Positions 1 to 5,526 of a DNA stretch of 9,092 nucleotides are shown here, one piece after another. Both the position numbers and the translations under genes were made by a program. Source of the DNA: Acetobacteraceae bacterium (GTDB lineage Bacteria > Pseudomonadota > Alphaproteobacteria > Acetobacterales > Acetobacteraceae); NCBI GenBank assembly GCA_003164305.1, contig PLSZ01000564.1, forward strand, positions 46,014 through 55,105. The letters run 5' to 3'. The stretch's first letter is position 1. Each line of letters opens with the position of its first letter. Below the pieces are notes generated by a model. That model saw only the letters and a program-made list of their open reading frames with translations. It was not told the origin of the DNA and did not search any database.

Positions 1-269
1 TCGCGCGGTCCCTCGCTTCGCCCATCGACGCTGACCGTGCCGGAGGTCGGCGCATCCAGACCGGCGATCAGCCGCAGCAGCGTGCTCTTGCCACAGCCGC
101 TGCGGCCGACGATGGCGACGACCTGGCCGGGCGCGATGTCAAGATCGATGCCGTGCAGCACACGATGCGCACCAAAGGAGCGGGTGACGCCACGCAGCGA
201 GACCGACGCGCCGGAACTGCTGACGCGCGCGTCCGGCTCGGGGAAATGATCGAGGACCGTTACGTTCAT
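1..269 (-). CDS. ssuB: Aliphatic sulfonate ABC transporter ATP-binding protein, N-terminal part
   Basis: This is the first 89 codons of an ABC ATPase; the rest lies beyond base 1. It would hydrolyse ATP on the inner face of the cytoplasmic membrane to drive uptake through the SsuC-like permease encoded just upstream. The visible part has an N-terminal extension of about 20 residues. A beta-strand region ([12 protein letters not shown]) follows, then a Walker A loop, GRSGCGKST, near residues 61-69, and [14 protein letters not shown] after it. The Walker A wording and the spacing match SsuB of E. coli, and the partner gene is clearly SsuC-like. Start: ATG at 269, three bases after the ssuC stop, with AAGG (281-278) eight bases upstream, inside the end of ssuC, so the two are probably translationally coupled. 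The signature motif, Walker B and H-loop are off the window. A related taurine or nitrate importer ATPase cannot be excluded from this fragment alone. Confidence 0.85.
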   Translation of the reverse strand, partial: MNVTVLDHFPEPDARVSSSGASVSLRGVTRSFGAHRVLHGIDLDIAPGQVVAIVGRSGCGKSTLLRLIAGLDAPTSGTVSVDGRSEGPR

Positions 270-272
270 TCG

Positions 273-1028
273 TTACACCTTCGCGTAAGCGGGGTTCCAG
301 GCGAGGCACACGCGTTCCAGCACTCGCGCTATGCTGTCGGCGAGTTTTCCCAACGCCGCGTAGACCAGGATGGCGAACACCACGACGTCCACCAGCATGA
401 ACTCGCGCGCGTTCATCGCCATGTAGCCAATGCCGGACGACGCCGCGATCGTTTCGGCGACGATCAACGTCAGCCACATGATGCCGAGCGCGTAACGCAG
501 CCCGACGAAGATCGACGGCAGCGCCCCAGGCAGCACGACGCGGAGGAACAACTGCCGCTCCGACATGCCGTAAGCGCGCCCCATCTCCAGCAATTGCCGG
601 TCCACCGAGCGTACACCGTGCAACGTATTCACGTAGATCGGAAAAAACACGCCCAGAGCGACCAGGAAGATCTTGGCTTCCTCATCGATGCCGAACCACA
701 GGATGACCAATGGGATCAACGCCAGATGCGGAATGTTCCGGATCATTTGCAAAGTACTGTCGAGCAGCGTCTCGCTCATCGCCGACAATCCGTTGGCCAT
801 GCCAAGCACAAAGCCGATGCCGCCGCCGATGGCGAAGCCAACCAGCGCGCGCCAGGTGCTGATCTTCACATGGGTCCACAATTCGCCGGAGCGAGTGAGC
901 CGCCACGCTGCCTCCGCGACCGCGGTCGGGGCGGGCAAAACCTGCGCCCGCAGTAGGCCGAACTGCGAGGCGGCCTGCCACGCCGCGATCAACAGAATGG
1001 GGACGATCCAGGGCAAAACGCGCTTCAT
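273..1028 (-). CDS. ssuC: Aliphatic sulfonate ABC transporter permease SsuC
   Basis: A 251-residue integral membrane permease of the BPD_transp_1 family. It forms the channel of an importer that takes up alkanesulfonates as a sulfur source. Length and sequence follow E. coli SsuC (263 aa) closely. Shared blocks include RNIPHLALIPLVILWFGID near residues 97-115, the EAA loop that docks on the ATPase around residues 149-178 (GRAYGM..., ending LPGALPSIFVGL), MWLTLIVAETI near 184-194, GYMAMNAREF at 201-210 and a C-terminal WNPAY. About six hydrophobic segments are visible, the first at residues 5-20. The ATG at 1028 is supported by a strong AAGGAG (1042-1037) eight bases upstream. It is followed closely by the ssuB start and preceded by a 204-nt gap after ssuA. 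Nothing in the reading frame looks damaged. I am confident of the family and fairly confident of the sulfonate assignment. Confidence 0.93.
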   Translation of the reverse strand: MKRVLPWIVPILLIAAWQAASQFGLLRAQVLPAPTAVAEAAWRLTRSGELWTHVKISTWRALVGFAIGGGIGFVLGMANGLSAMSETLLDSTLQMIRNIPHLALIPLVILWFGIDEEAKIFLVALGVFFPIYVNTLHGVRSVDRQLLEMGRAYGMSERQLFLRVVLPGALPSIFVGLRYALGIMWLTLIVAETIAASSGIGYMAMNAREFMLVDVVVFAILVYAALGKLADSIARVLERVCLAWNPAYAKV

Positions 1029-1050
1029 CGAGACAACTCCTTGATCACGC

Positions 1051-1067
1051 GGCGGGGATTACCCGCC
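1051..1067. other. Small GC-rich hairpin upstream of ssuC
   Basis: A perfect 6-bp inverted repeat (GGCGGG at 1051-1056 and CCCGCC at 1062-1067) with a 5-nt loop. It lies 22 nt upstream of the ssuC start and just before its ribosome binding site. It could act as an mRNA processing or stability element between ssuA and ssuC. It lacks the U-tract of an intrinsic terminator in either direction, and chance is a real alternative in GC-rich DNA. Confidence 0.25.
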
Positions 1068-1095
1068 ATTCGCATCACGATAAGTATTACCCCGC

Positions 1096-1201
1096 CGTCA
1101 TGCTCGGGCTCGACCCGAGCATCCGTGGACGCGCACCGAGGGTCGAAATCGCCCTCGATACGGGGATGCGAGCGATCCTCGGCTCAAGGCCGAGGATGAC
1201 G
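1096..1201. repeat. Paired palindromic repeat unit between ssuA and ssuC
   Basis: Two related palindromic units lie head to head. Unit one has 9-bp arms at 1100-1108 (ATGCTCGGG) and 1114-1122 around a 5-nt loop. Unit two has 9-bp arms at 1175-1183 (ATCCTCGGC) and 1189-1197 around a 5-nt loop. Read from its own end, each starts CGTCAT (1096-1101; reverse complement of 1196-1201), followed by a C-T-C-G-G core, a CT-GA type loop and CCGAG-ATC, so they are two inverted copies of one sequence of about 28 bp. A third partial copy (GTCAAGGATGACGG) lies at about 1210-1223. Units of this form (CGTCAT.CTCGGGCT.GA.CCGAG.ATC) are common intergenic repeats in alphaproteobacterial genomes. The element fills the gap inside the operon and may shape mRNA stability between ssuA and ssuC. 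Confidence 0.75.
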
Positions 1202-1232
1202 ATAGAGAGGTCAAGGATGACGGCAAAGCGGA

Positions 1233-2168
1233 TCACGCGCCTTGCCGCCACACCCAGTCCGCGACATTGACCCGGATGGGGATCACGCCCAGACGCAGGA
1301 AGCGATCGGCTTCTTCCTGTTGCGAACGGACATCGTCGGCGCTGACCGGCAACACCTTGAACGGGGACCGTTTGATCGCGCGCAAGGTCGGATCGTACGG
1401 CATGGATGTTCCATCTGAAACCAGTTTGGCGACCTCGGCGGGATTGGCTTCAGCCCAGGAACTGATTCTGGAAAGTTCGGCGATGGTTTTGGTGGTGATG
1501 GCGGGGTTGGCTTCGACGAAGGCGCGGCTGCCGATCAGAAACGAATTCTGTGGCAGGATGTCGGTCGATACGGCCAGCACGCGCACCCCGGGATGGGTTT
1601 CGTACAAGGCGTAATACGGATCCCAGATCGTCCAGGCATCGATCGCGCCACGCTCGAACGCCGCCGCGGCGTCGGCGGGGGCCAGGCCGACCGGTTGCAC
1701 GTCCTCAAATTTAAGTCCGGCCTTCTCGATCGCGGCAACGGTCAGATTGTGCGCGCTGGAGCCGCGGGCGAAGGCGATCCGCTTGCCTTTCAGGTCCGCC
1801 AGCGTCTGGATCGCCGAGCCCGCCGGCAGCAGAATCGCCGACAGACCGGACGGCACTGTCGCGATGTACAGCAAGTCGCTCTTCGCCGCCTGCGCGAAGA
1901 TCGGCGGCGTGTCGCCGACCAGCCCGATATCGACGGCTCCGACGCGCATCGCCTCCAGGATCGGCGGCCCGAACTGGAATTCGGTCCACTGCACCTCGAT
2001 CCCCAGCGGGTTCAGCAGCGTCTCCAGGCCACGCTGCCGCCGCTCCGCCATCAGGATGCCGGCGCCTTTTTGGGTGCCTACCCGCAACGTCTTCGCGGCG
2101 GCGGCGTGGGCCGCGCGTCCCAGAGCGAGCGCCGAGGCGCCAGCCAACAAACCCCGCCGCGGTATCAT
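1233..2168 (-). CDS. ssuA: Aliphatic sulfonate-binding periplasmic protein SsuA
   Basis: A 311-residue extracytoplasmic solute-binding protein of the NMT1/SsuA group that should deliver alkanesulfonates to the SsuC/SsuB importer. Residues 1-22 form a signal peptide with a twin arginine (PRRGLLAG) before a hydrophobic stretch and AHA, so export may be by Tat. The mature part matches E. coli SsuA block by block: LRVGTQKGAG near 28-37, FGPPILEAMRVGAVDIG near 66-82, GDTPPIFAQAA at 85-95, a LADLKGKRIAFARGSSAHNL region at 123-142, and DAWTIWDPYYALYE near 177-190. Start: ATG at 2168 has GGGAGA (2181-2176) seven bases upstream. In-frame GTG (2186) and ATG (2183) lie earlier, touching the preceding ATPase stop, but have no such site and would weaken the signal peptide. 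It sits directly after another transporter's ATPase gene. A related sulfonate or sulfate-ester substrate is possible. Confidence 0.9.
   Translation of the reverse strand: MIPRRGLLAGASALALGRAAHAAAAKTLRVGTQKGAGILMAERRQRGLETLLNPLGIEVQWTEFQFGPPILEAMRVGAVDIGLVGDTPPIFAQAAKSDLLYIATVPSGLSAILLPAGSAIQTLADLKGKRIAFARGSSAHNLTVAAIEKAGLKFEDVQPVGLAPADAAAAFERGAIDAWTIWDPYYALYETHPGVRVLAVSTDILPQNSFLIGSRAFVEANPAITTKTIAELSRISSWAEANPAEVAKLVSDGTSMPYDPTLRAIKRSPFKVLPVSADDVRSQQEEADRFLRLGVIPIRVNVADWVWRQGA
1783..1811. repeat. 29-bp exact repeat shared by the two binding-protein genes (copy 1)
   Basis: These 29 bases inside ssuA are identical to 4560-4588 in the upstream binding-protein gene, in the same orientation. If the next seven bases are included, 34 of 36 match. 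Both copies encode the conserved IQTLADLKGK stretch of this protein family. The protein motif is expected, but exact identity at third positions is more than the motif needs, while the two proteins are otherwise quite divergent. Confidence 0.8.
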
Positions 2169-2182
2169 GCGAAAATCTCCCA

Positions 2183-2977
2183 TCACCAGTTCGCGTCCAG
2201 ACCGAGCAACCCGAGTACCTCACGACGTAATTCGGCGATGCGCGGATCCCCGCGATGCCGCGGGTACGGCAGATCGACGGCGATGTCGGCTTTGATGGCG
2301 GCCGGACGATCGCTCAACACGATCACGCGGTTGGCCATGAAAAGCGCCTCCTCGACGTCGTGCGTCACCAGCAGCGCGGAAAACCCGGCGCGTTGCCAGA
2401 GCGAGACAAGCTCCCCCTGCATGGTGATACGGGTCATCGAGTCCAGCTTGCCCAAAGGCTCATCCAGCAACAGCAAGGTTGGATCGTTAACCAAGGCGCG
2501 GGCCAGCGAGACTCGTTGCGCCATGCCGCCGGACAACTGATGCGGATAGGCGGTCTCGAAATTCGTCAGGCCCACCAGCCGCAGTGCTTCGTCAACGCGG
2601 CCGCCCTGGGCGCGCAACAAGCCGCGGGCTTCCAGGCCCAGGGACACGTTGGCGCGAACGGTTCGCCAGGGATACAAAGTCGGATCCTGAAACATCACCA
2701 CGCGGGACGGATGGGGACCGGCGATGCGTTGCCCGTCCACCAGCAGCGTGCCGGTGGAGGGTGGCTCCAGCCCAGCCACCAGCCGCAGCAGCGTCGATTT
2801 CCCGCAGCCGCTGGGGCCGAGCAGCGCCACCAGTTCGCCGGCTTCCATGCGGAAACTGACACGATCCAGCACCGGCAATGTCTTGCCGTCGAGGGCGAAC
2901 GCATGGCTGACATTCAGCACGTCCAGCGCCGAGCCGGGCGGCGCCGGTTCGACAAACCGCGCGGCAGTGCTCACCAT
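2183..2977 (-). CDS. ABC transporter ATP-binding protein, NitT/TauT family
   Basis: A 264-residue cytoplasmic ATPase for the importer formed with the binding protein and permease encoded just upstream. All nucleotide-binding motifs are intact: Walker A GPSGCGKST at 54-62, the Q-loop in VVMFQDPTLYPWRTV near 93-107, signature LSGGMAQRVSLARAL at 148-162, Walker B LLLLDEPLGKLD at 168-179, and the switch histidine in LLVTHDVEEAL near 202-211. The PWRTV and LSGGMAQR wording is typical of the nitrate/sulfonate/taurine importers (SsuB, TauB, NrtD). Start: ATG at 2977 overlaps the permease stop by seven bases and has AGGGG eight bases upstream. The frame stays open further up to 3112, but that stretch is antisense-free overlap with the permease C-terminus and reads as nonsense. 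The stop overlaps an unused ATG before ssuA. The substrate is not readable from the ATPase; it could also serve the SsuC permease. Confidence 0.9.
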   Translation of the reverse strand: MVSTAARFVEPAPPGSALDVLNVSHAFALDGKTLPVLDRVSFRMEAGELVALLGPSGCGKSTLLRLVAGLEPPSTGTLLVDGQRIAGPHPSRVVMFQDPTLYPWRTVRANVSLGLEARGLLRAQGGRVDEALRLVGLTNFETAYPHQLSGGMAQRVSLARALVNDPTLLLLDEPLGKLDSMTRITMQGELVSLWQRAGFSALLVTHDVEEALFMANRVIVLSDRPAAIKADIAVDLPYPRHRGDPRIAELRREVLGLLGLDANW

Positions 2978-3999
2978 TGGACCAACCCCTTTTGCCACGC
3001 CAGAAGTTTGTCTCTGGCCCGGAACAACAGCGTGATGAGCCCGGTGCACATCAGCGCCATCACCAGCAGCGCGGAATACATATTCGCGTAGGCAGCCCAG
3101 CCTTGAGCCCACTGCAAGTACCAGCCGAGTCCGGCTTTGACGCCCATCATTTCGGCGACGACCAGTACCGAGAACGACGCGCCCAGACCCATGAACAAAC
3201 CGACGAACACCGATGGCATCGCCGCCGGGATCGCGACCTTCAGCACCAGAAAGCGCTGGCTGGCGCCCATCGTGCGCGCGACGTCATAGTAAGCTTTGTT
3301 CACGCCCGCGACGCCGGACCAGGTCAGCACGGTGACCGGAAAGCCGGTCGCCAGCGCCACCAGAAACGTGCTGGCGCTGTAACTTCCCGGGAACGCGAAA
3401 AACGCCAGCGGCAACCACGCCGTCGCCGGCAAAGGCCCCAGCAATCGCAACGCCGGATGCGCCCAGTACCCCACCGCGCGCGACCAGCCGATCGCCACGC
3501 CGGCGGCAAATCCGGCCATCGCGCCGATGACATATCCTCCGGCGAGCAAGCGTAACGAATGCGCGACACTCAGCCCGAGTCTGGGATAATCGTCGGTGAA
3601 GACTTCAAGCATGGCCTGCGGGGAGGCGAAGAACGGTCTCGGCAATACGGTGAATTTCGCGGTCGTCAGTTCCCAGGCCAGGAAAACGCCGGACAGCAGC
3701 AACAGCCACGGGCCGGAATAACGCGCCCGCTCGGCCACGTTTTTGGGCACCAGCGAGCCCAGTACGGCGATCGCGGCGAGGATGGCCCCGATCCCCGCCA
3801 TCACCCACGCCAACAACCCCGTGCGATCGAAGTCGTCGATGTCCGGGAGCCACCCGGTCACTGCGGCATCCGTCAGCCACGCCACGGCGGCGATCCCGCC
3901 CAGAAACCAGAACGCGCGCGGCGCCGCTACCGGCTCATCCGCGACCGACTGGCCGATGTCCTCCGCCGGCCGTAACGATTTAGCTGAGAACATTGGCAT
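2971..3999 (-). CDS. ABC transporter permease, NitT/TauT family, with N-terminal membrane extension
   Basis: A 342-residue inner-membrane permease (BPD_transp_1 domain), about 80-90 residues longer than SsuC or TauC. Residues 1-90 are extra: a polar start, then hydrophobic segments at about 29-48 and 62-82 joined by a WLPDIDDFDRT loop. The ordinary permease follows, with a first segment near 97-110, LPRPFFASPQAMLEVF at 119-134 and SLRLLAGGYVIGAMAGF near 148-164. The EAA loop that contacts the ATPase is at about 239-268 (DVARTMGASQRF..., then IPAAMPSVFVGL), with VVAEMMGVKAGLGW near 280-293. Two ATGs are possible. The one at 3999 has AAGG only three bases upstream, whereas the one at 3993 (two residues shorter) has it nine bases upstream and may be the true start. 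Either way the gene overlaps the end of the binding-protein gene by 14-20 bases, and its own end overlaps the ATPase start. Confidence 0.87.
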   Translation of the reverse strand: MPMFSAKSLRPAEDIGQSVADEPVAAPRAFWFLGGIAAVAWLTDAAVTGWLPDIDDFDRTGLLAWVMAGIGAILAAIAVLGSLVPKNVAERARYSGPWLLLLSGVFLAWELTTAKFTVLPRPFFASPQAMLEVFTDDYPRLGLSVAHSLRLLAGGYVIGAMAGFAAGVAIGWSRAVGYWAHPALRLLGPLPATAWLPLAFFAFPGSYSASTFLVALATGFPVTVLTWSGVAGVNKAYYDVARTMGASQRFLVLKVAIPAAMPSVFVGLFMGLGASFSVLVVAEMMGVKAGLGWYLQWAQGWAAYANMYSALLVMALMCTGLITLLFRARDKLLAWQKGLVQW

Positions 4000-5077
4000 A
4001 GACCTTGTCGGAGAAGCGATCGGCGTTGGTACTTGGTTTGATGACCGAGATGGCTTTCAGCTCTTCGATATAAAGCGCGATCTCCTGCTTCAGATCGGCG
4101 CCGACCGGATGATGGCCATGGGTATGGCCGCGCAACATTTCCGCCAATTGATCCGGCTTCGCGACCGGCGAGTAAGGCGCGAAAATCCGCGCGGTTTCGT
4201 CAGGATTGTCGTGCACGAATTCTTGCGCTTCCAGAATGGCCTCGGTCAGCGCGGCGGCGGCGGGTTTGTCGTCGCGGATCAGGCCGCCGCGCACGCCCAG
4301 AACGCAGCAGGCGCGGTGCGCGTATTCGCCGTCGAGGTTGGACGCGACCTCGCGCAGATCGTCGCGTTCCCGGATCACCCAGCCAAGCGGGTCGCCCAGA
4401 GTGAAGGCATCGACTTCGCCTTTTTTCAACGCGACCGGCAGCAGATCGCCCGGAAAGACCCGGAATTGCACGTCGTTGACCGGGTCGAAGCCAAGTTTCG
4501 CCAGGCGGATGGAGAAGAAATTCTTGTCCGGCGCGGCCATGTCGGTGACGCCGATGGTTTTGCCTTTCAGGTCCGCCAGCGTCTGGATGCCCGAGGTTTT
4601 CGCCGCCAGCAGCCGCATGCAGCCGCCATGCGTGGCCGTCGTGATGCGGACGTCGAAGCCTTGCTCCAGGGGTTTCAGCCAGCGCAACGCCATGCCGACG
4701 CCGGCATCCGCCTTGCCCGACGCGATCGCCTCCAGCAACTGATCCGTGGAACCACCGAAATTGATGAGTTCCACGTCCAGGTTGCGTTTGGAGAACAACC
4801 CCTTCGCCGCCGCGACCGGCACACCGGCGGTGCAAATGGCGCTGGCGTTCCAGGTCAGCCGCACCTTGCGCGGCTCCCCTGGCAGCACCGTGACGGGCAC
4901 GGACGCGGAGGCCTTGCAGATCGGCGGCGCGGCCAGATCGGCGGGCAGCGGGGCGAAGCGGCTACTGGCGAACACTGACGGCGCGGCGAAGCCCAGGGGA
5001 ACCAGCGCGGCGGCGGCGCCCGAGGCGCGCAGCAACCCACGCCGCGACAAAAGGTCGCGTTTCGAAACAACGGTCAT
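3980..5077 (-). CDS. Tat-exported ABC transporter substrate-binding protein, NitT/TauT (NMT1-like) family
   Basis: A 365-residue periplasmic binding protein for the first importer. Residues 1-37 form a Tat-type signal: SRRGLLRASG at 11-20, a hydrophobic AAAALVPLGF, and cleavage probably after VFA at 37. The mature protein has typical family blocks: AAKGLFSKRNLDVELINFGG near 90-109, QLLEAIASGKADAGVG near 113-128, LADLKGKTIGVTDM at 168-180, KKGEVDAFTLGDPLGW near 218-233, and HDNPDETARIFAPY at 289-302. Unusual points are five cysteines in the mature protein (54, 82, 153, and a pair at 257-258) and a histidine cluster HTHGHH at 318-323. Start: ATG at 5077 has AGGAAGG six bases upstream. The frame is open to 5272, but the extra residues would bury the signal peptide. 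The ligand is unknown; a sulfonate, another organosulfur compound, a nitrile or a metal-bound ligand are all possible. It is clearly not a close SsuA copy. Confidence 0.88.
   Translation of the reverse strand: MTVVSKRDLLSRRGLLRASGAAAALVPLGFAAPSVFASSRFAPLPADLAAPPICKASASVPVTVLPGEPRKVRLTWNASAICTAGVPVAAAKGLFSKRNLDVELINFGGSTDQLLEAIASGKADAGVGMALRWLKPLEQGFDVRITTATHGGCMRLLAAKTSGIQTLADLKGKTIGVTDMAAPDKNFFSIRLAKLGFDPVNDVQFRVFPGDLLPVALKKGEVDAFTLGDPLGWVIRERDDLREVASNLDGEYAHRACCVLGVRGGLIRDDKPAAAALTEAILEAQEFVHDNPDETARIFAPYSPVAKPDQLAEMLRGHTHGHHPVGADLKQEIALYIEELKAISVIKPSTNADRFSDKVYANVLS
4560..4588. repeat. 29-bp exact repeat shared by the two binding-protein genes (copy 2)
   Basis: Direct repeat partner of 1783-1811, offset by 2777 bp. 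Recombination between the copies would join the two binding-protein genes in frame and remove the permease and ATPase genes between them. No sign of such an event is visible here. Confidence 0.8.
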
Positions 5078-5102
5078 GATGAACCTTCCTGATAGAGAGC
5101 CG

Positions 5103-5300
5103 CTATTCGGCCGGGACGGCGATTCTGCCGGTGCGGAACAACCGGTGCGCCAGCCGGCGGACATCGGCGAGCGTCGGCCACGTCGTGCCGTCCAGTTCTT
5201 CCAGCCGGAAATCGGTGGCGATGAAGCGGTAGCCGGTGTCCAGCCGCACGGCGGCGCCGACGAACGCGCCATCGATCTCGATGACGTGAGATTGCAACAT
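5103..5300 (-). CDS. Conserved-looking 65-residue protein of unknown function at the head of the ABC operon
   Basis: I do not recognise a named family. The 65-residue protein has no signal peptide or membrane segment, so it should be cytoplasmic. It starts MLQSHVIEIDGAFVGAAVR, which suggests a beta hairpin. A second strand follows (YRFIATDFRLEELDG, near 28-42), then TTWPTLADVRRLAHRLFRTG, likely a helix, and a short tail. The regular alternation of hydrophobic residues and the good Shine-Dalgarno (AAAGGA at 5314-5309, eight bases before the ATG at 5300) argue that it is a real gene. It ends 25 bases before the binding-protein start, so it is probably co-transcribed and may act with that importer. 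Roles such as a small regulatory subunit or a ligand-handling protein are guesses. The frame is open back to 5387 from a TTG, but there is no good ribosome site for that longer form. Confidence 0.72.
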   Translation of the reverse strand: MLQSHVIEIDGAFVGAAVRLDTGYRFIATDFRLEELDGTTWPTLADVRRLAHRLFRTGRIAVPAE

Positions 5301-5332
5301 GATGAGGATCCTTTGGTGTGGGAAAGCGGAGG

Positions 5333-5428
5333 TCAGCCGGTCGCGCGACCGTGCCGACATCGCATTCGCCGCTGGACGTTGGTCCAACGGGTCGCACCGG
5401 TTCCCTGTCTGAACGCCCTGGCGGCCAT
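5333..5428 (-). CDS. Possible 31-residue leader peptide upstream of the ABC operon
   Basis: An ATG at 5428 has AGAGGA (5443-5438) nine bases upstream and opens a 31-codon frame ending in TGA at 5335-5333, only 32 bases before the start of the 65-residue gene. The peptide is basic, begins MAARAFRQGTG and ends RRMRCRHGRATG, with a single cysteine at position 24 (TGT at 5359-5357). Small cysteine-containing leader peptides are known ahead of sulfur-uptake genes in some bacteria, where slow translation at cysteine codons changes downstream expression. Here that is only an analogy. Random short ORFs are common in GC-rich DNA, so confidence is low. The main support is the ribosome site and the position. 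Confidence 0.28.
   Translation of the reverse strand: MAARAFRQGTGATRWTNVQRRMRCRHGRATG
5338..5351. promoter_or_regulatory. 14-bp perfect palindrome just before the first operon gene
   Basis: CGGTCGCGCGACCG is a perfect palindrome, 38-51 bases upstream of the 65-residue gene. As RNA it would give a 5-bp stem with a GCGC loop. It overlaps the last codons of the possible leader peptide and begins five bases after its only cysteine codon, so a stalled ribosome would cover it. It could equally be a protein-binding site or chance, since CG-rich palindromes are frequent in such genomes. Confidence 0.3.
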
Positions 5429-5497
5429 GGCGAGTGATCCTCTGGTTCGGCGATCGCCGGCTTTGGGGCCAGCGTCCTTTGAGGATTAGAGGATAAT

Positions 5498-5526
5498 TTT
5501 CTACGATAGTGCAATAGACGACTCAA
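5498..5526 (-). promoter_or_regulatory. Candidate sigma70-type promoter for the ABC operon
   Basis: On the minus strand, TTGAGT (5526-5521) and TAGAAA (5503-5498) are separated by 17 bases, inside the only AT-rich stretch upstream of the operon. The -10 match is moderate. It would give a leader of roughly 190 nt before the first operon gene, long enough to hold the possible leader ORF. Confidence 0.35.

Noticed and set aside
153..956. Long plus-strand open frame across ssuC
   Set aside because: It is antisense to a clear SsuC permease and its product is rich in Arg, Gln, His and Asp with no domain; it is a GC-rich shadow frame.
1593..2540. Long plus-strand open frame across ssuA and the ATPase gene
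   Set aside because: It crosses two well-supported minus-strand genes and gives a low-complexity Arg/Gln-rich product.
2978..3112. Longer N-terminus for the second ATPase (309 residues)
   Set aside because: The added residues overlap the permease C-terminus and show no ABC-family sequence; the ATG at 2977 has its own ribosome site.
5078..5272. Longer N-terminus for the first binding protein (430 residues)
   Set aside because: It would put about 65 residues before a textbook Tat signal and overlap the 65-residue gene in another frame; AGGAAGG precedes the ATG at 5077.
5301..5332. Riboswitch (for example a SAM-binding type) ahead of the operon
   Set aside because: The leader is long enough to raise the question, but I could not find the conserved core or paired helices of a known class.
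5377..5389. Dyad CGTTGG-T-CCAACG inside the possible leader ORF
   Set aside because: A one-base centre cannot form an RNA hairpin of this size, and as a DNA site it has no supporting context.
5448..5459. Palindrome CGGCGATCGCCG upstream of the operon
   Set aside because: Perfect 12-bp palindromes around GCGATCGC are frequent in GC-rich genomes, and nothing else marks this one as a site.
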